64,000 bases of DNA from Defluviitaleaceae bacterium (GTDB lineage: Bacteria; Bacillota; Clostridia; Lachnospirales; UBA5962), in contig WRBA01000011.1 of the NCBI GenBank assembly GCA_009779915.1, forward strand, positions 1-64,000, written 5' to 3'. The position numbers and the translations under genes are program-made. The notes below the pieces were generated by a model. That model worked only from the letters and a program-made list of their open reading frames with translations. It had not been told where the DNA came from and did no database searches. Shown piece after piece: positions 7,969-16,823 of this stretch (positions are counted from its first letter, which is position 1; every line of letters starts with the position of its first letter).

Positions 7969-9783
7969 TCATTTTGCACAAATAACATTGGCACGCGCAA
8001 AAATTACATCCCCTTCTCTGTATCCATTGCTTACAACTTTAGTTATCTCACCCCGGACAAAGCCGTCTTCTTCTTTAGCCATAATAACCTCATGTAACCG
8101 TCCGTTAAATATTTCACCTAAGCTTGGCTCAATAACTTCAATGCCGTACTCCATAATCAGTTTTTTTATATTTATTGCCGCATCTTCTATGATTTTTGAG
8201 CATTTAAGAGCTATTTCATTTTCACTGTCTTTAAGCTTTAAAACACTATAGCTTATTATTTCTTCAAATGTAATTATTTCAAAAAACAAGCACTCTTTTT
8301 TAAACTTATTGCCTGCTTTTTCAATATTGCCGCTCTCTGACTCCCATGATTTTTCTATTGAAATTAAATTTCTTTCTTTTGCATTTTCCATTTGAGATTT
8401 GTAAAAATCATCTATTAATTTTGCACATCCTTCATTATCAAAAAAATCATTAAAGTTAAGCTTATACTCTTCCAGGGCTTTTTCAATATTTTGCTCAAAA
8501 TCATATCCTTGATATGACTCCTTGCCAAGAAACGGCTTCAAGTTCTCTAAATATTCTTCAAACATTTCATTCATACTGCCCTGTTTAACAGCAATTGTTT
8601 CATAAATCCCCGAAATTATTTGATATATGCCGGTGTCATCTTTGCAGTCTTCCATATTTTCACTTATACTTCTATAAACTGTATCAAACTCTTTCATAAT
8701 ACCGCTGAATAAAGCCTCCGTACGCAAAGTATCATGAGGTTTCAGCATATCGGGATTTTCATTAAATTCATCTCTCCAATACGCTTTAACTTCCTCATCG
8801 TATTCATCTAAAATAAATACATATTCGCATAAAAACTTGTCCATATTTTGGATAAGATCATCTTTTGAGTTTATACACACTAAAATGCTATCAATAAACC
8901 TGTAAAAATCGCCGCCTGACGCATATATTTCCTGCATTGCCTGATTGTATAACTTCTCAGTATGATCAATATCGTAGCCTAAACGCTCATATTCGCTTTG
9001 TATCATTTCCAAAATTCTATTTACCGGTCCATAGTCTTTGCCTTGTGTTTCAAACTTTGGAGCTTGAACTCTTACAATTGCTTTTAATATATTATATTCT
9101 TGTTTTATACGCTCAAAATTCAGCAAAACTACATCTTTAGCTTTTTCATCAAGAACCTTTGCATGAGAGGAAAATTCCTTGTAAATATTAAAAAAATCCT
9201 CTGAAAATTCACGTATTATATCGCTTTTTACATCCTCTGTAATATCTTTTGAGCTAACCTCCGTTATATTCCACATATTAGCTGTATAGTTGTTTTGGAT
9301 TTCTTTCAAAGTATTGTTGAACTTTACAAGCATTATTTCACGAATTTTTTCAGAAAAGCTTTGTAAATAAGCATTACTGACTTCACGCGCCTCAAAATTA
9401 GATGAATCCGGCAATATATTTTTATATTCGGAAAGCCTTGTGTAAAAAATAGTCCTTATACTTGCAAGAGTAGCTTTTTCATGAGGATCTATATCTGATT
9501 CATGTAAATTATAATAATTTAATATATTGCTGTATCCATCCATAACCTTTGAGTAATAACTCTCAAGGTATCCTCCTTGCATATAAAACCTGGTACCACT
9601 AAAAGAGCTTGTATAGAGCTCGTTAAAAGAAGCTTCCACTAAAAGACGAAGCGCAATAGAAGCCGTTGTACTTACAAATCTTAAGCATCTTAAATAAACC
9701 TTATTATGTTTTTCCATAAGTGTTAAAGCTTGCTCAGGCTTTTTATATTCAGCTTTATTACTTTCTATCTCGTATTTAGACAT
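7969..9783 (-). CDS. Large protein with C-terminal GrpE-like head domain
   Basis: A 604-residue protein without signal peptide or membrane segments. The last 58 residues (547-604) match the beta head of GrpE, the Hsp70 nucleotide-exchange factor: GIEVIEP, then LHEVIMAKEEDG, then a V..xGYxxGDxxxxxAxVxxxK ending. This compares with GVExIxx, LHxAxM and KGYxLxDRVxRPAxVxVxK in GrpE. A long helical stretch before it (about 470-545) could be the GrpE-type stalk. The first 460 residues are acidic, helical and unrecognised; ordinary GrpE is about 180-200 residues. It lies between Hsp70 genes in the operon (20 bp after one, 20 bp before the next using its preferred start), so it is probably their dedicated exchange factor. 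The head match is by eye. Confidence 0.78.
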   Translation of the reverse strand: MSKYEIESNKAEYKKPEQALTLMEKHNKVYLRCLRFVSTTASIALRLLVEASFNELYTSSFSGTRFYMQGGYLESYYSKVMDGYSNILNYYNLHESDIDPHEKATLASIRTIFYTRLSEYKNILPDSSNFEAREVSNAYLQSFSEKIREIMLVKFNNTLKEIQNNYTANMWNITEVSSKDITEDVKSDIIREFSEDFFNIYKEFSSHAKVLDEKAKDVVLLNFERIKQEYNILKAIVRVQAPKFETQGKDYGPVNRILEMIQSEYERLGYDIDHTEKLYNQAMQEIYASGGDFYRFIDSILVCINSKDDLIQNMDKFLCEYVFILDEYDEEVKAYWRDEFNENPDMLKPHDTLRTEALFSGIMKEFDTVYRSISENMEDCKDDTGIYQIISGIYETIAVKQGSMNEMFEEYLENLKPFLGKESYQGYDFEQNIEKALEEYKLNFNDFFDNEGCAKLIDDFYKSQMENAKERNLISIEKSWESESGNIEKAGNKFKKECLFFEIITFEEIISYSVLKLKDSENEIALKCSKIIEDAAINIKKLIMEYGIEVIEPSLGEIFNGRLHEVIMAKEEDGFVRGEITKVVSNGYREGDVIFARANVICAK

Positions 9784-9803
9784 GACCGCTCCTTAGTTTT
9801 GCT

Positions 9804-11486
9804 TTATGCCTGAGTGTAAAGATCATCAACCATTAAACGAGTACCCGCTCCCAAATCACTTATGGATTTGGCACTTACCTTCAAAATATTATCCTGTCCT
9901 ACACTAAATATAACCCTAACTTTCTCTTGCCCCTTGGGAGCTTGGGGTATCCCTCGAAGAGATGTTCCCGCAAGGCGTTTCATGCCATTTTCGTTTACAT
10001 ATTTCAGCTCACCATCCACCCACTGAGTATCCTCATATACAACTATAGCCATACTCGATACATTGTCGAAATTTGTCATAAGAAGCTCCGGTGCTTCCAC
10101 CTCAAGCCCTTCTACGGGTATATCCATCCCTGCCTCCACCACAGTTAAAAATCTGCGCCCGGCAATTTCAAGCCCTAATGGATGAATAGTCCGCTCAGAA
10201 ACCTTAGGGCCCTTTACAGCAGGCATCATAATCATATTACAATAATGAGCCGCCCCTTGAGAAATACTAAGTGCCGGACTCACTTTAGCCTTATAAGGCT
10301 CTTTACCAAATTTTCCTATAAGCCGCTCTGACACATTGCATAATGAGGAGCTGCCTCCAACAGTAAAAACTTCATTAACATCCCCAGGCTCAAGTTTCGC
10401 AGCTTTTAAACATTTATCCACACAATCTATAGTCATATCTATTATATCATTTACGGATTTCCCTTTAAATTTCTCAAAAACCTCATCACTGTCCCAAAGC
10501 TTATTAACTCTTTTATGATTTAAAAATTCCTCTCTGGTAATTTCCATGTTAATATTTACGATTTTAGGTTCCCGAACAAATGGAGCTAACACCACTTTTG
10601 CAGTTTGTGAATGAGAAAACCGCTCTTTAGTCTGAGTTGCAATTTGCATAAGACGTGCAACAGCTATTTTTTTCTGACGCTTTGAGATGCCGTCGTCTGC
10701 ATTTTCATCAAAAAGATCTATTGCGCCCTCTGTAAGGCTTTTAAACTCTTCATATATCATATCAGCAGCTATTACATCCACATCGTTGCCGCCTAAACTA
10801 TTATCGCCGTAGGTACTTAATATTGATATGGCAGGTTCACCCTCACCTGTAATTTGTACGGCGAGTATGCAAGCGTCAAAAGTACCGCCTCCAAAATCAT
10901 AAACCAACACGGTTTTATCATCTACTTCATTAACAGCATAACTAATTGCTGCTGCTGCCGGCTCCAGTCGTAAAAACACGCTATCTTCATCAAACCCGCC
11001 AAAAATAGCTGCTTTTTTTGTCATTTGCTTCTGTTTATCAGTAGAATTTGCAGGGACAGTTATTACACATCCCGAAAACTCACTTTCTATATTAAGCTCT
11101 TCTCTCACGTATTCATCTGCTTTTTGCTTTAAATACCCTATAATTTCTCCTGCAATTTGCTCAGGTAAAAATAAGTACTCTTTTTCATCTACATAAACAG
11201 CTACCTTTTCATCTAAACCTAAAAGCCTTTTAACTCCTAAAATCGTACTTTCAGGATATATTATGGCACCACCCTTAGCTTCAAGACCAAAAACTTTGGA
11301 AAGCTTATCCTCATCCTCTTTATCTTGTTCAAACTGAATAACCGTGGGTAAAATATTACTACCATCAATAGGTATGGTTATAGCATTACCTTCCTCAAAA
11401 TTGTATATACTTACAACGGAATTTGTTGTGCCAAAATCAATCCCTAAAAGCAATCCCCGCTCCATATCCAGACTTAAATTCGCCAT
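9804..11486 (-). CDS. DnaK-like Hsp70 with full NBD and beta substrate domain, no lid
   Basis: A 560-residue protein. Conserved motifs are GIDFGTTNS (15-23), the lysine in ILGVKRLLG (Lys86), LEPAAAAISYA, YDFGGGTFD and VGGSSSLC, so the ATPase should be active. The C-terminal part (about 400-560) has a recognisable beta substrate-binding domain (LAGTSLRGIPQAPKG, then VRVIFSVGQDNILKVSA). It stops where canonical DnaK would begin its helical lid. It is the first Hsp70 gene in the operon, 15 bp after the helical-repeat gene. It is not the housekeeping dnaK: no grpE/dnaJ/hrcA neighbours of standard size, and no CIRCE operator seen upstream. Confidence 0.9.
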   Translation of the reverse strand: MANLSLDMERGLLLGIDFGTTNSVVSIYNFEEGNAITIPIDGSNILPTVIQFEQDKEDEDKLSKVFGLEAKGGAIIYPESTILGVKRLLGLDEKVAVYVDEKEYLFLPEQIAGEIIGYLKQKADEYVREELNIESEFSGCVITVPANSTDKQKQMTKKAAIFGGFDEDSVFLRLEPAAAAISYAVNEVDDKTVLVYDFGGGTFDACILAVQITGEGEPAISILSTYGDNSLGGNDVDVIAADMIYEEFKSLTEGAIDLFDENADDGISKRQKKIAVARLMQIATQTKERFSHSQTAKVVLAPFVREPKIVNINMEITREEFLNHKRVNKLWDSDEVFEKFKGKSVNDIIDMTIDCVDKCLKAAKLEPGDVNEVFTVGGSSSLCNVSERLIGKFGKEPYKAKVSPALSISQGAAHYCNMIMMPAVKGPKVSERTIHPLGLEIAGRRFLTVVEAGMDIPVEGLEVEAPELLMTNFDNVSSMAIVVYEDTQWVDGELKYVNENGMKRLAGTSLRGIPQAPKGQEKVRVIFSVGQDNILKVSAKSISDLGAGTRLMVDDLYTQA

Positions 11487-11501
11487 TTGCCCTATACCCC
11501 C

Positions 11502-14189
11502 TTATATAAGCTGTCCTTTAACCTCAGGTGCTTTACCAATAATCTTTAAAATAATTTTCTCAACCTCTGTATGTTTAAACATTTTTTCATAGATAAGCGC
11601 ATTGTTTATATCAAAAAACATATCATCCGGCTGTATTTTTATATTTTCGCAATTATTGAAAATAACCATTGTCTCTGTTTCAAAAGTCTCCGCCTCTGTT
11701 TCTCTACAGATATAATATTCAACCTTTTCATTATAGAATATTGGAATTACAGTATAAAATATGCCGAAAAAAAGATGATTCATCGGCTTTTTATTATACT
11801 CAGCCGCCTCATCTATTTTATAATATAAAAACACCTTATCCGAGGGTATAGCTTTATAGTAAAAAGGCCAATTTTTTTCAATATAAGCAGCATTAATATC
11901 TTTTGCATCCTTAAATTCAGGCAACAATATACCATCCGTCTCCATAAAATTGATGCTTTTTTGCAATATTTCATGAGATTTGAATGTCTTTATAGAAAAC
12001 TTCAAATAAGTCGTAGAAAGAGCATAAGCAAAAACCCTCTCATCAATATCAATATCAATATCAATATCGCTGCAACTAAGCTCAAAGTGGTTTTCCAAAT
12101 TCAAAATAAACTCATAGGAAGGTTTTTTACCCTCTGCAATTATCTCATAACAAGCATAGTAAATATAATCACTTGTAAGCTCTTTTTCCTTGTCGTTTTG
12201 ATATAATCTATTAAATACAATCTGAGAAGCCTCACTAAAGTCTCTAATAACTAAACTATTCTCCAGTATTTTTTTATCCAGAGCGAGGTTATATAAGTCT
12301 ATCTTAGCCAAGGAGTCTCTAAGTACATACCAATCTTCGTTACTGCCTGCATAATATTTGCCCACTACATCCAAAAGCCTTACATCATACCAATTTTTTA
12401 TTAAAAGCTCATAAGCCGCATCGGCTATAAGTTTGTGAGAGTTATTGTTCCTATAGTCCGCTAAAAGCTCTTTAATAGCCCAAAGAAGCGTCCTATCGCT
12501 TATATACTCCCTCTTTTTGATAATAAGGGCTATAACCTTTTTAAAATCAAAAGCATTTACAAAGGCTATTAACATAGTTTCAATATATTTTGGATCCAGC
12601 CTGTTTTCATCAACTCTATTAAAGTACTCAAGGGCCTTGTCTTGGCGATTTAGCGCATAAAGGGTATTCCCAAGCTCTCCTCCAACCTGCATACGGTAAT
12701 TTTGAGACAATATTCTTCTTTCAAGAGTTTTTTGTAAAATTTCAATATATTCCTCCGACGGCTCCCCCATTTTTATATAAAAACTCGAAAGGGCTATGTA
12801 CAGAGCAGGCTCATTATACCCTCGGTTAATATAATATTTGTACAGCCTGGCATCTGCATTTTCAACCTGTTTTTTTATTGTATATGATACATCTGCAATC
12901 CTGCCTGTATTTTTGTCTATTATATCAATCCTTAAATTTCCAGCAACAGTCCGGATTTGTTTAAAATTTCCTTCAAATTCATAGACCTTCATATTCAGAA
13001 GCTCATCTTCATGGACATATAAAAGCCCTGTATCCACATCATCTACATAGATATTTGCAATAAATAAGTCTTTATAAATCAATGATGCAATTTTATCCGA
13101 TGACTCAGTAAAATTCTCCAAACAATATCTATATATACTATTATAAATGCGCCCGTTAAGGGAGTTTTCAATAGCCCACTCAGAGGCTTTGAGTATTAAA
13201 TCCTTTAGCCCAAATTCCTCAATAAACCCATCAAAATTAGGGTTTGTAAGTATTAGGTGGAGTACGAATGGCAAAGTTTCTTCATCCATTTGATTGTTTT
13301 TAAGAAATGAACGCATAGTATGGGAAACTATATCTTCATACTCATGGATACATGCACATTTTATAATAATACTGGGAACACCGTCTATATATAACTGTCT
13401 ATTTTCCGCTTCCTTATAGTATTTATATGATTCTTTTGATATATCCCCCTCTGCCACTTGCCCTTCGCAAATCAAGCGAAGCAGAAGTTCAGAGCCAGTG
13501 CTTTCATATAGTGCTTTAAAAGCTTCTACTTGATTTGAAAAAATCTTTTTAATTAAATCCTCACATTCTTCAATAAATCCGGTATCTATAAGCCCTTCTT
13601 TTAAACCCCATTTGATAAATGGTAAAAATAGAATCCCCTTGTCACTATCATTGGCTTTACCGCAAATTTTACTGTAAAGTAAGTAAAGAAAAAACGAGCG
13701 TCCTCCTTTTTTACAACTTTCTTCAAGAAATTTAATGCTTAAAGGATAATTACCCACCTCATAGTATATATGCCCTAAAAGAAGCTTCGAAAAAGCACAA
13801 TGCTGCTTTTCCAACAGCTTAATTTGCTTAGATACAAGGTTATTGGCGTCTGTCTTTATATCATATAATGCGCTTAAATATATATAAGCAATATATACAT
13901 CAGTATTATTGTTTTTATAATAGTTTAAGTAAGGTTTAACCCTGTCTATAATATTTTTAGCATCTTCTGTATCACCAAGTTCTGTGTTGAAAAATGCACA
14001 TAGCAAAAAAAGCTGTATGCAAGAGGGATAGAATTTAGACCCTTCCTTGGCTATTTCAGCAGCATGTAAAAGTTCTCTCTGCTCTCCTGATAATTTATAG
14101 CATTTATAAGCCTTTAGAGAGAGATACATATAATTTTTGCAGGAGTTGAATTTTGTCGGTTTTTTTTCGTAATAGTCGTTTTGTGTCAT
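11502..14189 (-). CDS. Large helical-repeat (TPR-like) protein of the Hsp70 operon
   Basis: An 895-residue soluble protein. Most of it looks like an alpha-solenoid with degenerate TPR-like pairs of helices, for example KLLLGHIYYEVGNYPLSIKF and GNTLYALNRQDKALEYFNRV. A possible beta segment sits at about 390-440 and a distinct C-terminal domain at about 790-895. An acidic (DI)n run near residue 710 is encoded by a hexanucleotide repeat. I do not recognise the family with certainty. Together with the upstream beta-rich gene it resembles the large DUF5717-type proteins of Clostridia, here split in two (weak recollection, unverified). It overlaps the upstream stop by one base (TAATG). Confidence 0.7.
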   Translation of the reverse strand: MTQNDYYEKKPTKFNSCKNYMYLSLKAYKCYKLSGEQRELLHAAEIAKEGSKFYPSCIQLFLLCAFFNTELGDTEDAKNIIDRVKPYLNYYKNNNTDVYIAYIYLSALYDIKTDANNLVSKQIKLLEKQHCAFSKLLLGHIYYEVGNYPLSIKFLEESCKKGGRSFFLYLLYSKICGKANDSDKGILFLPFIKWGLKEGLIDTGFIEECEDLIKKIFSNQVEAFKALYESTGSELLLRLICEGQVAEGDISKESYKYYKEAENRQLYIDGVPSIIIKCACIHEYEDIVSHTMRSFLKNNQMDEETLPFVLHLILTNPNFDGFIEEFGLKDLILKASEWAIENSLNGRIYNSIYRYCLENFTESSDKIASLIYKDLFIANIYVDDVDTGLLYVHEDELLNMKVYEFEGNFKQIRTVAGNLRIDIIDKNTGRIADVSYTIKKQVENADARLYKYYINRGYNEPALYIALSSFYIKMGEPSEEYIEILQKTLERRILSQNYRMQVGGELGNTLYALNRQDKALEYFNRVDENRLDPKYIETMLIAFVNAFDFKKVIALIIKKREYISDRTLLWAIKELLADYRNNNSHKLIADAAYELLIKNWYDVRLLDVVGKYYAGSNEDWYVLRDSLAKIDLYNLALDKKILENSLVIRDFSEASQIVFNRLYQNDKEKELTSDYIYYACYEIIAEGKKPSYEFILNLENHFELSCSDIDIDIDIDERVFAYALSTTYLKFSIKTFKSHEILQKSINFMETDGILLPEFKDAKDINAAYIEKNWPFYYKAIPSDKVFLYYKIDEAAEYNKKPMNHLFFGIFYTVIPIFYNEKVEYYICRETEAETFETETMVIFNNCENIKIQPDDMFFDINNALIYEKMFKHTEVEKIILKIIGKAPEVKGQLI
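12042..12068. repeat. ATCAAT hexanucleotide repeat, 4.5 copies, in coding sequence
   Basis: Perfect (ATCAAT)4ATC tract inside the helical-repeat gene, encoding alternating Asp and Ile on the minus strand. Copy-number change would add or remove two residues without shifting the frame. Confidence 0.9.
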
Positions 14190-15361
14190 TAAAACCAGCC
14201 TATTATTAAATTTAACTTTTTCGTAAATAAATTATTATTAAATTCTGCATTTACAGAAATCTCTGTTGTGACTTCCGGCTGCCTAACCAATGTGTATTGA
14301 GCCGTGTGCATGGTGCTTAATTCAATCCGGAAAGGTATTTTGGCACGCTCTTTAATGTCAAATTTATTGTTTTCAAGTTTTACAAAGCCGTCTTTTGGAG
14401 ATATATCAACACTAATTGGTGAATTACAATTGTTTTTTATACGGATGTAAGAACTTTCTTTCAACTGCAAAAATTCTTTTTCCAAGCTAACTTCAATGAT
14501 ATCCAATTTTTGGACAATTAATTCCATCTTTTCTTCCTCTATGGAAATAATCACTGTGTTTCTTTTTGCTTTTAACTTATCAGTCTCTATTAAAAAATTT
14601 ATTTGTGCCTCCCCATTCTCATTGAAATATGAATCTATAAGTCTGTCATATTCGAGCTGTAACCCGCCATCGTTAATGACATTGTTTTTAATAAATATCT
14701 GCTCATCAACATATCCTATACCATGTTTTACAATGTTTATACTGCCTTTATACACATCCATATAAGGTGCTATTTTAATTACCATTTGCGGATTTTTAAA
14801 AGCAATAATGCTCTTTTTCTTATATCCGTTAAATGTAAGAAAATTAAAAACAGCCCGCTCCCGCTCCAAATCCTTTAACATCCGCTCATAAAAATCCATA
14901 TATTCATAACCTGTCGAATGGAGCCATATACTAAATTCATGAGAACGAAACAACTGGCTTGCCTTAGCCGGCTGCTCATTTGCATATTCAAAAAAGCCAT
15001 TAAGGCTTACTATTTTAGTACCTTCCTTAGTTTCTATTGCAGGGGGCACTATTTTTATATCAAATTCTACAATATGTTCTCCACCATTAGTAATCATAAC
15101 TGCACTGGTTTTTAATATATCCCCTATATTATACATACTTGTATCTATATGAAACAAAATTTCGCTGTCATTGCCTGAAAACTCTTCCGGGTCAAAGGTT
15201 ATAGCACTTGAATTGGACATTACCCTTCCGGCTATTACCCCTCCACCATCATTTTTGACAGTTAACTGCCCTCTGAAGCTTCCCGGGCTCTCAAAATAAA
15301 GCTTATCTATATCCTTATTTATTATTGGCAGCGGCTGGTCAAATTTCTTTTTAAAGTCCAC
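14189..15361 (-). CDS. Beta-rich protein, first gene of the Hsp70 operon
   Basis: A 390-residue soluble protein starting at GTG (15361) with GTGGGG seven bases upstream. The sequence suggests immunoglobulin-like beta domains: about 20-110 (GQLTVKNDGGGVIAGRV, then EFDIKIVPP), a middle part (about 120-290) with a short helical insert, and about 295-390 (YIRIKNNCNSPISVDISP, then TEISVNAEF). No signal peptide is present, so it should be cytoplasmic despite the adhesin-like look. It is the promoter-proximal gene and is translationally coupled to the 895-residue gene. Function unknown. The two may be halves of a single ancestral protein (inference). Confidence 0.7.
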   Translation of the reverse strand: MDFKKKFDQPLPIINKDIDKLYFESPGSFRGQLTVKNDGGGVIAGRVMSNSSAITFDPEEFSGNDSEILFHIDTSMYNIGDILKTSAVMITNGGEHIVEFDIKIVPPAIETKEGTKIVSLNGFFEYANEQPAKASQLFRSHEFSIWLHSTGYEYMDFYERMLKDLERERAVFNFLTFNGYKKKSIIAFKNPQMVIKIAPYMDVYKGSINIVKHGIGYVDEQIFIKNNVINDGGLQLEYDRLIDSYFNENGEAQINFLIETDKLKAKRNTVIISIEEEKMELIVQKLDIIEVSLEKEFLQLKESSYIRIKNNCNSPISVDISPKDGFVKLENNKFDIKERAKIPFRIELSTMHTAQYTLVRQPEVTTEISVNAEFNNNLFTKKLNLIIGWF

Positions 15362-15391
15362 TTAAAAACCCCACAAGTTAATATTAATACG

Positions 15392-15420
15392 ATTATAACA
15401 CCAATTTTAACCTTTATCAA
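15392..15420 (-). promoter_or_regulatory. Promoter of the Hsp70 operon
   Basis: On the minus strand TTGATA (15420-15415), a 17-bp spacer and a perfect TATAAT (15397-15392) lie about 30 bp before the GTG start of the first gene. This is a standard vegetative sigma-A promoter. No CIRCE or CtsR-like repeat is visible, so classical heat-shock control is not apparent. Confidence 0.75.
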
Positions 15421-15438
15421 TAATCTTGCTTATTGATA

Positions 15439-15467
15439 TTGTTTATTGTCTATATTTGTTGTATACT
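15439..15467 (+). promoter_or_regulatory. Promoter of aspB
   Basis: TTGTTT (15439-15444), a 17-bp spacer and TATACT (15462-15467), divergent from the Hsp70 operon promoter. A small hairpin, TGTCGA/TCGACA (15493-15509), lies in the leader before the ribosome site. Confidence 0.6.
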
Positions 15468-15536
15468 GTGTACAAGTAAAACTGCTTTAAAATGTCGAAA
15501 AGCTCGACAAATATTATTATAAGGAAGAGTGGTAAA

Positions 15537-16730
15537 ATGAAATTATCGAAAAGAGGGCTTCAAGTTAAGGAATCGTCAACTTTAGCAATTACTGCTAAGG
15601 CCAAAAAAATGGCCTCCGAGGGCATTGACCTTGCAGCTTTTACCGCAGGTGAGCCTGATTTTGACACGCCTGAACATATTAGGGACGAAGCAATTAGGGC
15701 AATCAATATCGGATTTACAAGGTACACTCCTTCTTCAGGTACACTTGAGCTAAGAAAAGCCATTTGTGACAAACTTAAAAGGGATAATGGACTTACTTAC
15801 GAACCGGCACAAATAGTAGTTTCCAATGGGGCTAAGCATTCTCTTACAAATGCTTTTATGGCTATTTTAAACGAAGGGGAGGAAGTTATTGTCCCTGCGC
15901 CTTTCTGGCTTAGTTATCCTGAAATGGTACATATCGCCGGCGGCAAGCCTGTCGTAATCGAATCAAGCTCGGCTAACGGCTATAAAATTACAAGAAAAGA
16001 ACTTGAGTCTGTTTATACAAGCAAAACCAAAGCCCTTATCTTAAATTCTCCAAATAACCCTACGGGTGCTGTGTATTCTGAGGCGGAGCTTAAAGAAATT
16101 GCTGACTTTATCGTAGAAAAGGATATTTTCGTGGTAGCTGACGAAATATACGAGGAGTTAGTATATAGCGGTGTTAAGCATGTAAGCATCGCAAACTTTA
16201 ATGAGGAAATATTTAAGAGAACTATTGTAATCAACGGCTTCTCCAAAGGCTATGCTATGACAGGCTGGAGACTTGGCTACGCCGCGGCTGTTAAGGAAAT
16301 TGCCGATATAATGAGTAATATACAAAGTCATATGACTTCAAACCCTAATAGTATTACTCAAATGGCTGCAATCGTTGCTTTAAACAGCGATCAAACTAGT
16401 GTTAAAAATATGTGCGTGGAATTTGAAAAACGCAGAGATTATATTTGTGATAGAGCTGCAAAAATACCTCATATAAGTTTTAACAGACCTGATGGAGCTT
16501 TCTATTTGTATATAGATGTTTCAGGGCTTTATGGTAAGGAAGTTAAGGGTACGGCTATAAAAAGCGCCGCTGATGTTGGCAGTGTGCTTTTAACCAGCTA
16601 TGACACCGTAGTTGTGCCTTGTGCTGACTTTGGCGCGCCTAACCATATTCGTTTATCCTATGCAATTTCTATGGATGATATTAAAAAAGGTATGGATAGG
16701 TTTGAGAGGTTTGTGAGCGAGAATTATTAG
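15537..16730 (+). CDS. aspB: Aspartate aminotransferase, class I PLP-dependent
   Basis: A 397-residue fold-type I aminotransferase starting at ATG 15537, where AAGGAAG precedes by about nine bases; an in-frame ATG at 15492 has no ribosome site. Family signatures are AGEPDFDTPEHI, the substrate-region NSPNNPTGAVY, the aspartate in VVADEIYEEL and the PLP lysine in NGFSKGYAMTGWRLG. The C-terminal arginine is in NHIRLSYA. Length is typical. It would interconvert aspartate or other amino acids with 2-oxoacids, and could feed 2-oxoacids to the IOR enzyme further along (inference). It is monocistronic with its own promoter and terminator. Substrate specificity cannot be read from sequence. Confidence 0.92.
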   Translation: MKLSKRGLQVKESSTLAITAKAKKMASEGIDLAAFTAGEPDFDTPEHIRDEAIRAINIGFTRYTPSSGTLELRKAICDKLKRDNGLTYEPAQIVVSNGAKHSLTNAFMAILNEGEEVIVPAPFWLSYPEMVHIAGGKPVVIESSSANGYKITRKELESVYTSKTKALILNSPNNPTGAVYSEAELKEIADFIVEKDIFVVADEIYEELVYSGVKHVSIANFNEEIFKRTIVINGFSKGYAMTGWRLGYAAAVKEIADIMSNIQSHMTSNPNSITQMAAIVALNSDQTSVKNMCVEFEKRRDYICDRAAKIPHISFNRPDGAFYLYIDVSGLYGKEVKGTAIKSAADVGSVLLTSYDTVVVPCADFGAPNHIRLSYAISMDDIKKGMDRFERFVSENY

Positions 16731-16747
16731 GCTTTGAGTAAATTTAG

Positions 16748-16782
16748 AAGCCCCTGGAAGCTTTGGCTTTTGGGGGCTTTTA
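16748..16782 (+). terminator. Terminator of aspB
   Basis: AAGCCCC (16748-16754) pairs with GGGGCTT (16773-16779), followed by a short T-rich stretch, 18 bp after the aspB stop. Confidence 0.7.
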
Positions 16783-16823
16783 GTCAACACAGATGACTAT
16801 AATTAACAGGAGGCAGCAAATAA

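Noticed and set aside
15362-15491. Heat-shock operator (CIRCE or CtsR box) upstream of the Hsp70 operon
   Set aside because: No TTAGCACTC-type inverted repeat or CtsR heptad repeat is present; only ordinary promoter boxes are seen.
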